Source: Caldilineae bacterium
GTDB lineage: Bacteria > Chloroflexota > Anaerolineae > Epilineales > Epilineaceae
DNA: 64,000 bases
Direction of reading: 5' to 3'
Assembly (NCBI GenBank): GCA_020634625.1
Contig: JACKBJ010000001.1
Location: 124,001-188,000, forward strand
This document shows positions 6,485 through 15,349 of the stretch, piece after piece; the stretch's first letter is position 1; each line of letters begins with the position of its first letter. Below the pieces are notes generated by a model. The model saw nothing but the letters and a program-made list of their open reading frames with translations. It was not told the DNA's origin and searched no databases. A program made the translations under genes and the position numbers.

Positions 6485-9133
6485 TCAGGCCTCGCGCTGG
6501 TCGCGGATGAGCGCCGGCAGGCTGGCCAGCGCCCGGTCCAGTCCCTGCGCATCCCGGCCACCGGCTTCGGCCAGCCCGGGCCGACCGCCGCCGCCGCCCG
6601 AGATCGCCGCCGCGGCCGACTTGATCAGCTTGCCGGCATGCAGGCCCCGGGCAACCCAATCGTCCGCGACGAAGACCACCAGCCTTGGCGCCGCGTCGAT
6701 GACGCTGCCCAGCACGATGACGTCCACCGGCACTCGCTCGCGCAGGACGTCCACCTGCCCGCGCAGGGCGTCGACATCGGCCGCATCGACCCGAGCCGCC
6801 AGCAGGCGCAGCCCGTCGATCTCGGTCACCTGGTCGAGCAAGGCGTCGGCATCCGCGCTGGCGAGCTGCGCTCGCGCCGACTCGAGCTCGCGCTGCAGCT
6901 CCCGATTTCGCCCGAGCAGCTCCTCGACCCGGTGGTCGATGCCATCCACGCTTTGCGTCCCGAGCCGCGCGGCAAGCGCCTCGAGCCGGCCGAGTCGCTC
7001 GCGCACATAGGCCTCGGCGCCGCGACCGGTCAGCGCCTCCACACGTCGGATCCCGGAACCGACCGATGTCTCGCCGGTGACGACGAAGCTGCCGATCTGA
7101 CCGGTGCGGCTCAGATGCGTGCCGCCACAGAGCTCGCGGCTGAGGCCCTCGATCTCGACGACGCGCACCATGTCGCCGTACTTCTCGCCAAACAGCATCG
7201 TCGCGCCGAGCTGGCGCGCGGCATCGATCGACATCTCCTGCCAGCCCACCGGCTCATCGCCCCGCACCATGTCGTTGACCCGGGCCTCGATGCGAGCGAG
7301 CTCGTCCCGCGTCAGGCCCTTGAGGTGGGCGAAGTCGAAACGCAGTCGGTCCGGCGCGACCAGCGAGCCGCGCTGTTGCGCGTGTTCGCCCAGCAGCTCC
7401 TGGAGTGCCCGGTGCAACAGGTGCGTCGCCGTGTGGTTGCGCATGATGTCCAGCCGACGCTCGACGTCGACCTCCGCCCGAAGCACCTCACCGCGCGCGA
7501 CGGAACCCGACTCGACCCTGCCGTAATGCACGTGAATGCCGGCCAGCGGCTTCTGGACATCCTCGACCCGGACGCTGCCCTCCGGCCCGATCAGTCGGCC
7601 CTGGTCGCCGACCTGTCCGCCGGACTCGGCGTAGAAGGGCGTCTGGTCGAGCACGATCTCGACCCGTCCCCCAGCGGTCACCCGGTCGATCAGCGCCGCG
7701 TCGGACGCCAGCGCGAGGACCTCGCCGAAGCCGGAGGTCGCGCCGTAGCCGACGAACCGCGTCTCCGGCAGGCCAAGCTGACGCCAGGCCTCGGATCGTT
7801 CGCCCATCCCGAAGCGAGCGCTCGCCCGTGCGCGCTCCCGCTGAGCGGCCATGGCCGCCTCGAATCCGGCCCGATCGATGCTGAAGCCCCGCTCCTCCGC
7901 CACGACCTGGGTCAGGTCGGGCGGAAAGCCATAGGTGTCGTAGAGTCGAAAGACCTCGACGCCCGCAATCCGGGTACCGCCGTCCGCCCGCAGCTGCTCC
8001 ACCAGGCCATCCAGGATGTCCAGGCCCGCGTCGAGGGTGGCCTCGAATCGGGCCTCCTCCTCGGCGACCACCTGGCGGATCCAGGCGGACTTCCGCTCCA
8101 GCTCGGGGTAGACCGAACCCATGTGCGCGATGACGACGCCGGCCAGATCGTCCAGGAAGGGCTCCTCGAAGCCGAGCAGCTTCCCGAAGCGCATGGCGCG
8201 CCGCATGATGAGCCGCAGGACGTAGTTGCGGCCGTCGTTGCCCGGAAGCACGCCGTCGGCGATCAGGAAGCTCATGGCGCGCCCGTGGTCGGCCAGGACC
8301 CGATAGCCGGTCTGTCCGGCGGCGCGCGCGGCTGCGTCATGGCCCAGGGCCGACTGGACGTGGTCGAGGATCGGCACGAAGAGATCCGTGTCGTAGTTGG
8401 CGTAGACGCCCTGCATGATGGCCGTGATGCGCTCGAGCCCCATGCCCGTGTCGACGCCCGTCATCGGCAGCGGCTTGCGGCTGCCGTCGGCGGCCTGGTC
8501 GAACTGCATGAAGACCAGGTTCCAGACCTCCAGCCAGCGATCGCAGTCGTTGTCCAGCTGAACGGAGCAATCGGCCCGACCGCAGCTGCAGCGGTCGGCA
8601 CCGAAGTCGTAGTGGATCTCGCTGGTCGGGCCGCAGGGACCGACATCGGCCATCATCCAGAAGTTCGTCTTGTCGCCCATGCGCAGGATCCGATCGACGG
8701 GCATCCCGATCTCGTCGCGCCAGATGGCCAGCGCATCGGCATCGTCGCGATGGACCGTGGCCACGAGCCGCTCCGGTGGGATGCCCATCTCGCCGGTCAT
8801 GAAGTCCCAGCCGTATCGGATCGCGTCGGACTTGAAGTAATCACCGAACGAGAAGTTGCCGAGCATCTCGAAGAAGGTGTGATGCCGCGGGCTGGGTCCG
8901 ACGTTCTCCAGGTCGTTGTGCTTGCCGCTGACGCGCATGCACTTCTGGGCGCTGACGGCACGGACGAAGTCACGGCTCTCGAGGCCGAGGAAGGTGTCCT
9001 TGAACTGGACCATCCCGGCATTGACGAAGAGCAGGGTCGGGTCGTCGGGCACCAGGGCCGAGCTGACCACGACCCGATGGCCGCGCTCCGCGAAGAAGTC
9101 TAGGAAGCGTTGACGGATCTCGCTGCTGTTCAT
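6485..9133 (-). CDS. alaS: Alanyl-tRNA synthetase
   Basis: An 882-residue class II synthetase that charges tRNA-Ala, of normal length. The catalytic domain starts at EIRQRFLDFFAERGH, with PTLLFVNAGMVQFKD as motif 1 region. The editing domain has the zinc ligands HTATHLLHRAL and LCGGTHLSRTGQIG. The C-terminal DHHA1/C-Ala part ends in a Gly-rich SGGGGGRPGLAEAGG. A short Cys-rich insertion, CSCGRADC (about residues 183-190), looks like a small metal site inside the catalytic domain. The ribosome-binding site is weak. The lipoprotein gene upstream ends 48 bp before it and may share its transcript. Confidence 0.96.
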   Translation of the reverse strand: MNSSEIRQRFLDFFAERGHRVVVSSALVPDDPTLLFVNAGMVQFKDTFLGLESRDFVRAVSAQKCMRVSGKHNDLENVGPSPRHHTFFEMLGNFSFGDYFKSDAIRYGWDFMTGEMGIPPERLVATVHRDDADALAIWRDEIGMPVDRILRMGDKTNFWMMADVGPCGPTSEIHYDFGADRCSCGRADCSVQLDNDCDRWLEVWNLVFMQFDQAADGSRKPLPMTGVDTGMGLERITAIMQGVYANYDTDLFVPILDHVQSALGHDAAARAAGQTGYRVLADHGRAMSFLIADGVLPGNDGRNYVLRLIMRRAMRFGKLLGFEEPFLDDLAGVVIAHMGSVYPELERKSAWIRQVVAEEEARFEATLDAGLDILDGLVEQLRADGGTRIAGVEVFRLYDTYGFPPDLTQVVAEERGFSIDRAGFEAAMAAQRERARASARFGMGERSEAWRQLGLPETRFVGYGATSGFGEVLALASDAALIDRVTAGGRVEIVLDQTPFYAESGGQVGDQGRLIGPEGSVRVEDVQKPLAGIHVHYGRVESGSVARGEVLRAEVDVERRLDIMRNHTATHLLHRALQELLGEHAQQRGSLVAPDRLRFDFAHLKGLTRDELARIEARVNDMVRGDEPVGWQEMSIDAARQLGATMLFGEKYGDMVRVVEIEGLSRELCGGTHLSRTGQIGSFVVTGETSVGSGIRRVEALTGRGAEAYVRERLGRLEALAARLGTQSVDGIDHRVEELLGRNRELQRELESARAQLASADADALLDQVTEIDGLRLLAARVDAADVDALRGQVDVLRERVPVDVIVLGSVIDAAPRLVVFVADDWVARGLHAGKLIKSAAAAISGGGGGRPGLAEAGGRDAQGLDRALASLPALIRDQREA

Positions 9134-9181
9134 GACGGTGTCCCGCGCTCTGGCTGGATGGCGGCGGCCGCGTGGGCCGGC

Positions 9182-9715
9182 CTAATAGGTATGCACGATC
9201 TCGTAGCCTGGCCCGGCGCTCGTTCGCATGTCGAGCACCAGCTCGCGCCCACCGAAACCATCGACCGAGTCGTGCGCGCGAACCCGGATCTGCGCGACAC
9301 CCGTGGGGATCTCGATCCCGGACAGGCGATGCACTACCGGCTGGCTGGCGATCGGCCCGTCGATGTCCTGGGTGAAGGTCGCGCCGGGATCGGGCTTGAC
9401 CACGCTGTCGTCGGGCAGCAGCAGCTCCCAGCCGTCCGCCCGGTCCTTGGCGCCGGTATCGGGATGCTGGATCGTGACCTCGAAGCGCCAGAGGGTCTCG
9501 CCCTCCTGGAGCGCACGGACCAGAAGCACGTCGGCATCGGCGCCTTCGCGCGGCAGCTCGCCTTGGACGATCTCCACCTCGCCGTCGGTGGCCGGCTGGT
9601 CGGCTGCCTCGGTCGCCGCGACGGATGGTGGAGGGGGCACGCCAGGCGCCTGCTCCCGACCGACGCAGGCGCCGAGCAGGCAGGCCAGGCCGGCGCAGGC
9701 GGCGGCCACTCGCAT
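9182..9715 (-). CDS. Predicted lipoprotein, unknown function
   Basis: A 177-residue protein with a short lipoprotein signal, MRVAAACAGLACLLGAC, in which LLGAC is a good lipobox. The start at 9715 was chosen so that the signal peptide is N-terminal; the open frame itself extends to 9856. The mature part begins with a P/A/T-rich stretch, then a roughly 110-residue all-beta domain (WRFEVTIQHPDTG, GWELLLPDDSVVKPDPGATF). I do not recognise a family. It lies 48 bp before alaS and divergent from the subtilisin-like gene. Confidence 0.6.
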   Translation of the reverse strand: MRVAAACAGLACLLGACVGREQAPGVPPPPSVAATEAADQPATDGEVEIVQGELPREGADADVLLVRALQEGETLWRFEVTIQHPDTGAKDRADGWELLLPDDSVVKPDPGATFTQDIDGPIASQPVVHRLSGIEIPTGVAQIRVRAHDSVDGFGGRELVLDMRTSAGPGYEIVHTY

Positions 9716-9888
9716 GGGCTTCGGGCAGGTTCGCGGGCGCACGATCGGGCTCCTGCTGGGGGCGATGACGGACCGACCGGCCGACGCGTCGCGGGCGTCT
9801 GGCCGCAGGCTGAGGCGGCTGAGGATACACCGCCGCCCCGGCGCTCGCCAAGCCAAGCCCGGCCCGAAGCCGGGCGGAGCCCGACCGA

Positions 9889-9917
9889 TTGACCTGTCCG
9901 TGAGATGGCGTTAACGT
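9889..9917 (+). promoter_or_regulatory. Promoter of the subtilisin-like gene
   Basis: TTGACC (9889-9894), a 17-bp spacer and TAACGT (9912-9917), which keeps the invariant TANNNT of a -10 element. Predicted start near 9924, about 60 nt before the ATG at 9985. Confidence 0.5.
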
Positions 9918-9984
9918 AGCGCGGTCGAGGCCGGACCGAGATCGAACCGCGACACGCCGCCCGCAGCCCATCGGAGCTCATGCC

Positions 9985-12936
9985 ATGCGTCAGGCCAAGA
10001 TCGTCCGTCGCTCCTGGCTTCTCATCCCGGCCTTCCTCCTGACCCGATCGCCGGGCGGAATCCAGCCCGGCGCCGCTCAAGGGGGCCCGGAGCTGGCTGG
10101 AGCCGGTGTCGTCGTCGCGATCGTCGGCAGCGGCGTGGACTACGGCCACGCCGCGCTGGGCGGCAGCGGCGACCGACAGGCCTACGCGACCAACGACCCG
10201 ACCTTGCTCGAAGCCGGCAGCTTTCCGACCCAGCGCGTCATCGGCGGATGGGATCTGGCCGGCGAGCGCTACGCCTCGACCTGCCCCGAGGTGCCGGCGG
10301 CCGACATGCGGTGCAGCGCCGTTCCCGAACCGGATCCCGACCCGCTGGACGGCCCGGGCGGCTCGGGAACCCGGATGGCGGGCATCGTCTCGGCCGTCGC
10401 GCCCGGTGCGCAGCTGGTCGTCCTCAAGGTCAGGGGGCAGCCGATCGGCATGCCATCGACCAGCCGGCTCTACGACGAGGCGATCGACTGGGTCCTGCGC
10501 CACAACGCGGGGCAATCGGTTCCGGGCGCTCCCGCCGACGGCCAGCGCATCGCGATCGTCCTGCTGGAGCCGGGTGAGGGCCAGGGGGCCGGGCGGTCTG
10601 CCTTGGAGGCCGCCGTGACCCGCGCCGGCGAGACCGGCGTGGCCGTGATCGCGGCGATCGGAGACGGCGGTGCGACGCCGTACGGCGCCGCCGGCAATGC
10701 CGCGCCACCCGGCGTCCTCTCGGTCGGCGCGGAGATCGACCAGGCCCCACGAACCTGGGGCATTCGCGCCAGCTGGACCGGTCCGGACGGACAGCCGACA
10801 TCGGAGAGCTTCGACGCCCTCGAGGCCGAGGACTGGTTGCCCCAGCTGTCGGCGACCGGCCCGATCGAGGCCGAGCTGGCCTGGTACGGCGAAGCCTGCA
10901 ACGCCGACGGCGGCGGCCCCTCCGAGCCCGCGCAGCCGGTCGATGGTCGCGTCGCGCTGATCGCCCGGGGAACCTGCCCGTTCACCGAGAAGCTGGTGAA
11001 TGCCGCAGCACGCGGCGCTCGGGCCGCCCTGGTCTACAGCGACGATCGGCCAAAGGTGGCCATGCCCTGTGGCGGCGGGGCCTGTCCGGTTGCACCCGGT
11101 ATTCCGGGCGTCATGATCGACCGGGCCCCGGGCCAGGCGCTTCGAGCGCAGCTCGAGGCCGGCCGAACGCTCCAGGTGAGCCTCGACGCCAGCTACGCGA
11201 TCGAGATGACCTGGTTGGCGGGCACCCTGGTCGAACGCTCGGGAGCCGGCCCGGCCGTCGGGGGCGGTCTGGCACCCGACCTGGTCGCGGGCGGCTACGC
11301 GGTCCCGGCGCCGATCGCGGGCGGCGGCGACGACACGACCGTCTGGACCTCGAGCGAAGCCGCCGCGGCCAGGCTGGCCGGCATGGCGGCGCTGGTCCAA
11401 GCTCGGGCGAACGCGGCTGGATGGTCGGGCGAAGGGCTCGATCACGCGCTCGTTTCGACGCTGTTGGCGAGCCATGCTCGACCCGACCTGCGTCTCGGTC
11501 GCAGCGACACGGGTCCGCTCGCGCCCGTGTCGCGTCAGGGCGCCGGTCGGGCCGACCTCGAATCGACGCTTTCGGCCCGGCTGCTGGCCCACGCGCCGAT
11601 CGGCCAGGGCCTGGACTTCGGCATCGTTCGGGTCTCCGGTGTGCACCAGCTCCGCGAGAGCCTGGTGTTGCGCCGTCTGGACGACCGGGCGGCGAGCCTG
11701 CGGGCGAGCTTCGAGCCGGTTCACGCCGGCTTCGCCGGCGCCTCGGTCTCGGTCGGAAGCCAGGCCCTGACCTTCGGTGATCGAGCCCTGATCGAACGCG
11801 GCATCTCGGTTCAGCTCGATCCGGCCGGGCTCGACGACTGGGACGTCGCTCCCGGTGAGGCCCTGGCCGATCCGGATGCCCTCGCGCGCCACACCCTCGA
11901 CGGTCACCTGCGCCTGCGCGAGCTCGACGAGTCGGGCGCCACTCTGCCGGACGGAGAGACGCTCAGCGTCCCGTTGCAGCTGATCGCCCGCCGATCCAGC
12001 TGCGTCGAGCCAGCCCTAATGTCGGGACCGGACGCAAGCGGACGCGCGGACGCACGCTTCGAGAACCGCTGCGTGACGCGCGGTCGGCTGCGCGCCGTTC
12101 CGCTGGTGGGTCTGGATCCCGAGGAGTCCGACAGCCAGAGAGATCCGCGACTCCGAGCGCTCGACCTGCGAGCCGTCGGGTTGCGCTACGGCCGACTGGC
12201 CAGCGGCGAGGGCGTGCTCGAGGTCCACGTCGCCACGGCCGGCACGCGGAGCAGCCCGGTGGGCACCACGGTCGAAGCCTTGCTGGACCTGGATCTCGAC
12301 GGGCGCTTCGACCGGGTGCTGGCCAGCGTCCCCGGGAGCGCCCTGCGCGAAGGCAGTGCCGACCGCTGGTATACGGTGAACGCCCCGCTGTTGCCGGGCA
12401 GCCTCGAGCCCGACCTGGCCAGTGCGGCCCCGCGCAGCTACCCCCTTGCCTACGAGCTCGGCGAGGCGGTGAGCGTGCTGCGGGCCAACAGCGACGACCT
12501 GTTGCTCGACTTCGAGTCCGGGCAGGAGCGTTTCGGCCTGGCGGTCCGGCTGCGCGACACGCTCGGTCTGGCCCCCAGCGGCCAGGTGCTCCCGACCTAC
12601 GATCTCGCGCCCGACGGGTTGCTCCAAGGCGCTGCGTTCGTCGTCGACCAGACCGCCCAGGCCTGTCTCTCGCTCGAAGTCCCGGGTGGCGCGATGGCCG
12701 ACGGGCTCGACCAGGATCTGAACGTCGAGGCGGACGGCGGCGCGGTCGTGCTGGCGGTCAAGCGCCAGGTCGGCTGCAAGGCGAGGCTCGATGACGGGCC
12801 CTATGGCTACCTGATCGCCTATCCAGACAACGCCGAAGCGCAGGAGCAGGCCGAGACCTGGATCCTCTGGCAGCGCGCTTCACCGGAGCCGATCTTCTTG
12901 CCCTACGGCTCGCGGGGTACGGCGACGGGACCATGA
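9985..12936 (+). CDS. Secreted subtilisin-fold (S8) protein with PA domain, catalytic residues lost
   Basis: A 983-residue secreted protein with a signal peptide and ribosome-binding GGAG 8 nt before the ATG. The S8 fold is clear: VVVAIVGSGVDYGHAALGG, GSGTRMAGIVSAVAPGA, VIAAIGDGGATPYGAAGN and SSEAAAARLAGMAALVQAR. At each active-site position the residue differs from active subtilases: Asp in I-D-T/S-G is Gly, His in HGTH is Ser (SGTR), oxyanion Asn in AAGN is Asp, and the nucleophile Ser in GTSMAAPH is Glu. A PA domain is inserted (ARGTCPFTEKLVNAAARGA, about residues 325-410), and a large beta-rich C-terminal half follows. It ends EPIFLPYGSRGTATGP. It is probably a non-catalytic binding protein rather than a protease. 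The reading frame is intact over nearly 3 kb, so it is not a decayed gene. Confidence 0.8.
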   Translation: MRQAKIVRRSWLLIPAFLLTRSPGGIQPGAAQGGPELAGAGVVVAIVGSGVDYGHAALGGSGDRQAYATNDPTLLEAGSFPTQRVIGGWDLAGERYASTCPEVPAADMRCSAVPEPDPDPLDGPGGSGTRMAGIVSAVAPGAQLVVLKVRGQPIGMPSTSRLYDEAIDWVLRHNAGQSVPGAPADGQRIAIVLLEPGEGQGAGRSALEAAVTRAGETGVAVIAAIGDGGATPYGAAGNAAPPGVLSVGAEIDQAPRTWGIRASWTGPDGQPTSESFDALEAEDWLPQLSATGPIEAELAWYGEACNADGGGPSEPAQPVDGRVALIARGTCPFTEKLVNAAARGARAALVYSDDRPKVAMPCGGGACPVAPGIPGVMIDRAPGQALRAQLEAGRTLQVSLDASYAIEMTWLAGTLVERSGAGPAVGGGLAPDLVAGGYAVPAPIAGGGDDTTVWTSSEAAAARLAGMAALVQARANAAGWSGEGLDHALVSTLLASHARPDLRLGRSDTGPLAPVSRQGAGRADLESTLSARLLAHAPIGQGLDFGIVRVSGVHQLRESLVLRRLDDRAASLRASFEPVHAGFAGASVSVGSQALTFGDRALIERGISVQLDPAGLDDWDVAPGEALADPDALARHTLDGHLRLRELDESGATLPDGETLSVPLQLIARRSSCVEPALMSGPDASGRADARFENRCVTRGRLRAVPLVGLDPEESDSQRDPRLRALDLRAVGLRYGRLASGEGVLEVHVATAGTRSSPVGTTVEALLDLDLDGRFDRVLASVPGSALREGSADRWYTVNAPLLPGSLEPDLASAAPRSYPLAYELGEAVSVLRANSDDLLLDFESGQERFGLAVRLRDTLGLAPSGQVLPTYDLAPDGLLQGAAFVVDQTAQACLSLEVPGGAMADGLDQDLNVEADGGAVVLAVKRQVGCKARLDDGPYGYLIAYPDNAEAQEQAETWILWQRASPEPIFLPYGSRGTATGP

Positions 12937-12942
12937 ATACGC

Positions 12943-12972
12943 GGGGCCGGGCCATCCATCCGGCCCGGCCCC
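12943..12972. terminator. Strong hairpin terminator between convergent genes
   Basis: Perfect 11-bp arms GGGGCCGGGCC / GGCCCGGCCCC around an 8-nt loop, starting 7 bp after the subtilisin-like stop codon. It can serve both that gene and the convergent DinB-like gene. Confidence 0.7.
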
Positions 12973-13047
12973 ACGTTCGAATCGATGGCTGCCGCCGCCT
13001 GTGCGGCGGTCGTCGAACGCGCGATCGTGACGTCTCGGCCCGCTCTG

Positions 13048-13605
13048 TTAGGGCTTGCGGCCCAGGAATCCCGCCAGGCGATCGACGGCCGGCGCTCCCT
13101 CGGGCACCGTCACCTCCGCTCCGAAGGCGCCGCCCTGGCGCACCTCATCGGTGACCAGCTGACGGCTGAAGGCAGCCACCTGCTCGACGGTGGCGGCATC
13201 GGCCTCGAAGGGCTGCCCGGAAGCCTTGGCCAGGTCCCAGCCATGAATGATCGCTTCGAGCAGGTTGATTCCGGAAGCCACTGACGCCGGCATCTCGCCG
13301 AAGGGCAGCTTCAGCGTGCCTTCCATCGCGCCCTCGCTCCGCCAGCCAGCCAGGTTCGCGTCGGCCGCCGCGCGGTAGGCCGCCACCGGGTCGTCGCCCA
13401 GCAGGTCCTCGGGCGGCGGTCCGCTCGGCTCGGTCCGTCCGGCTGCAGCGCCAAACATGTGTGCGCCGCCGACCATATGATTCATGAGGTGACGAATGTC
13501 CCAGCCTTCGCAGGGTGTCGGCTGCGCCATCTGCTCAGGCTTGATGGCGGCGATCAGCTGCGCGTTCCGGGCGTGCGCCCGTTCCAGCATCTCGAGGGGG
13601 TTCAT
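13048..13605 (-). CDS. DinB / mycothiol-dependent maleylpyruvate isomerase-like metalloprotein
   Basis: A 185-residue four-helix-bundle protein of the DinB superfamily, closest to the TIGR03086 type. It has the typical opening PTPCEGWDIRHLMNHMVGG, with His residues in the third and last helices (MNHMVGG, IIHGWDLA) placed as the metal triad. Family members are thiol- or metal-dependent transferases and isomerases, but the substrate here is unknown. AAGGAGAT lies upstream of the ATG. It is the last gene of a probable run with the phosphatase-superfamily gene 44 bp upstream of its start. Confidence 0.75.
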   Translation of the reverse strand: MNPLEMLERAHARNAQLIAAIKPEQMAQPTPCEGWDIRHLMNHMVGGAHMFGAAAGRTEPSGPPPEDLLGDDPVAAYRAAADANLAGWRSEGAMEGTLKLPFGEMPASVASGINLLEAIIHGWDLAKASGQPFEADAATVEQVAAFSRQLVTDEVRQGGAFGAEVTVPEGAPAVDRLAGFLGRKP

Positions 13606-13663
13606 CGGCAGCCATCTCCTTGGTATCGGCGGGGGGACCCGGATGGTCCGGCGATCGACCGCA

Positions 13664-14650
13664 TCAAGGATAGCGTGTCCTGGGGTTGTGGTCGGGACCC
13701 GATTCGCGGGAACCCGCGTCGAGCATGTTCAGGATCGCGGGCGCGAGATCGGTCAGCGATCGGAGCGGGCGGTCGGCCGCCGGGCCGCGCCAGATCCCCA
13801 GTGCCGGATTTCGCGTATGGCGCCGGACCCGCGCATCCTCGAGGTTGCCGTGATCGCTGCAGACGATCAGCAGATCGTCGTCCGCCCAGCCCTCCAAGAC
13901 GCCGCCCAGGAACCGATCCAGCGCCTCCAGCACGGCGACCGGGTCCAGGCGCTCCGGGTGATGGCCGGCGATGTCGGTCGCGTAGTGCTCGAAGATGGTC
14001 AGCGCGTGCCCGCGAGCCAGGTCCGCGAGCCTCCGACCGGCCTCGGCTTCGTCGATGCGCGGGATGTCCGCGTAACCCAGCTGCTCGCGCCAACCGCGAT
14101 TGTCCAGAAAGGCCGAGAGGCCACGGCCGGCGCGCAGATCGTCCGGGCCGCGCAGCCGCACGCCGGCCAGCAACGCGGAGCGGGCGAAGGCGCCCATCCG
14201 CCCGCGCTCGGGTCCGACGCGTGCCAGGTAGCGCTCGGGAAACGCGTTGGCGAAGGCCACCGGCAGGTCTCGCGCGCTCAGGCTGCGCCAAAGGCTCTGC
14301 GTCTCGAGCAGCGGCCGCAAACGCGGACCGGGATAGGGCCCATGATGCTCACCGAGCAGCGCCGCGGCATTGACGCCAGTCAGCAGGCTGGTCTGGCCGG
14401 TCCCGCTCTGGGGCAGCCCGGGAAGGCCCAGCCGAGCATCCAAGGGATGCCAGGCGCTCGCCCGTGGAGCGGTCTCGCCGTCGCTCCCGTCCTTGCCGGA
14501 AGAACCCGGCCTCGCGCCCGGCGAACCGTCGCCGTGCAGATGCACGGGACGACGTCCGGCAAGTGCCGTCAGATGCGGTAGGGAGGCCCGCGCCAGCGGA
14601 TTGTGCGCCGGCTCGTCCGCTCCGACGCCCACCCCATCGACGAAGACCAT
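13664..14650 (-). CDS. Alkaline-phosphatase-superfamily metalloenzyme (phosphoglycerate-mutase-like)
   Basis: A 328-residue protein from the ATG at 14650; a TTG directly before it is also possible. It opens with MVFVDGVGVGADEP, the first metal Asp strand of the superfamily. LPQSGTGQTSLLTGVNA carries the Ser/Thr that bears phosphate in relatives. FEHYATDIAGHH and CSDHGNLEDARVRRHTRNP supply further Asp and His metal ligands, as in cofactor-independent phosphoglycerate mutase and phosphopentomutase. It lacks the large second domain of those enzymes, so the substrate is unclear. It lies 35 bp after the flavin reductase gene. Confidence 0.75.
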   Translation of the reverse strand: MVFVDGVGVGADEPAHNPLARASLPHLTALAGRRPVHLHGDGSPGARPGSSGKDGSDGETAPRASAWHPLDARLGLPGLPQSGTGQTSLLTGVNAAALLGEHHGPYPGPRLRPLLETQSLWRSLSARDLPVAFANAFPERYLARVGPERGRMGAFARSALLAGVRLRGPDDLRAGRGLSAFLDNRGWREQLGYADIPRIDEAEAGRRLADLARGHALTIFEHYATDIAGHHPERLDPVAVLEALDRFLGGVLEGWADDDLLIVCSDHGNLEDARVRRHTRNPALGIWRGPAADRPLRSLTDLAPAILNMLDAGSRESGPDHNPRTRYP

Positions 14651-14685
14651 CAAGACATGTGGCGCGACGTCCGGCGCATCCGCGC

Positions 14686-15186
14686 TCAGCGTGGCGCCTC
14701 GTCGTCGAGCCGGCCATAGGCTCCGTCGTGATAGACCAGCGGACCAGTCGGCCGAGCAGACACATGGGTCGCCAGCACGCGACCGACGAAGATCGTGTGG
14801 TCACCGGCGGCATGCGCCGCCTCGAGCCGACAGTCCAGCCAGCCGCGCGCATCGTCCAGGCAGGGCGCACCTGTCTCGGCCCTGCTCAGCGCCAGACCCT
14901 CGAAGCGGTCGTCGAGCTCGGGTCGTCGCCCGGCGAAGCGGTCCGACCACTCGGACTGGTCCTCGGCCAGGAGGTTGACACAGAAGACGCCGGCCTCGTG
15001 AATGAGGGCATGCGACCGCCAGCGCGCATCGACCACGACCAGGATCAGCGGCGGGTCGATCGACACCGACGTGAAGGCGCTGGCGGTCATGCCATGCGGC
15101 CCCTCCGGCGAGGGGACGGTGATGACCGTGACGCCGCTCGGCCAGCGGCGCATCACGGCGCGGAACGCGTCCGGACTGCTGCTCAT
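14686..15186 (-). CDS. Flavin reductase domain protein
   Basis: A 166-residue FMN-binding split-barrel protein of the HpaC/flavin-reductase-like family. Typical features are FRAVMRRWPSGVTVITV at the N-terminus, GMTASAFTSVSIDPPLILV (flavin phosphate loop), FCVNLLAEDQSEWSDRFA and the C-terminal LVYHDGAYGRL. Such proteins reduce FMN or FAD with NAD(P)H for a partner monooxygenase; none is next to it. The ribosome-binding site is GAGGAG, 8 nt before the ATG. A possible -10 TAGAAT (15220-15225) lies upstream. Confidence 0.88.
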   Translation of the reverse strand: MSSSPDAFRAVMRRWPSGVTVITVPSPEGPHGMTASAFTSVSIDPPLILVVVDARWRSHALIHEAGVFCVNLLAEDQSEWSDRFAGRRPELDDRFEGLALSRAETGAPCLDDARGWLDCRLEAAHAAGDHTIFVGRVLATHVSARPTGPLVYHDGAYGRLDDEAPR

Positions 15187-15219
15187 CGCTTCGACTCCTC
15201 GTGGCTGGCGACTCGGGTC

Positions 15220-15225
15220 ATTCTA
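15220..15225 (-). promoter_or_regulatory. Possible -10 element of the flavin reductase run
   Basis: TAGAAT on the minus strand, 34 nt before the start codon, in the 163-bp gap after the MFS gene. No convincing -35 is seen, so the call is weak. Confidence 0.3.
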
Positions 15226-15349
15226 CCGGTCATGGCGCCGGTCGGCCATTCGGCCCAAGCCCGGCGACGCTCCCGTCGCGGATTCGGGCGCGCCGAGCGA
15301 GGCCTGGCCGAGTCGCCGACTCCAACTTGGGAGCCCGAGCGCGTCTCGG

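Noticed and set aside
5408..9103. Long plus-strand frame across mltG, ruvX and alaS
   Set aside because: It is antisense to three clearly identified genes and has no family motif.
9334..11907. Minus-strand frame of about 857 codons across the subtilisin-like gene
   Set aside because: Low-complexity Arg/Gly/Ala translation with no motifs; the plus strand encodes the S8 fold.
12974..12995. GTTCGAATC resembling a tRNA T-loop after the subtilisin-like gene
   Set aside because: No acceptor stem, D-arm or anticodon arm can be built around it.
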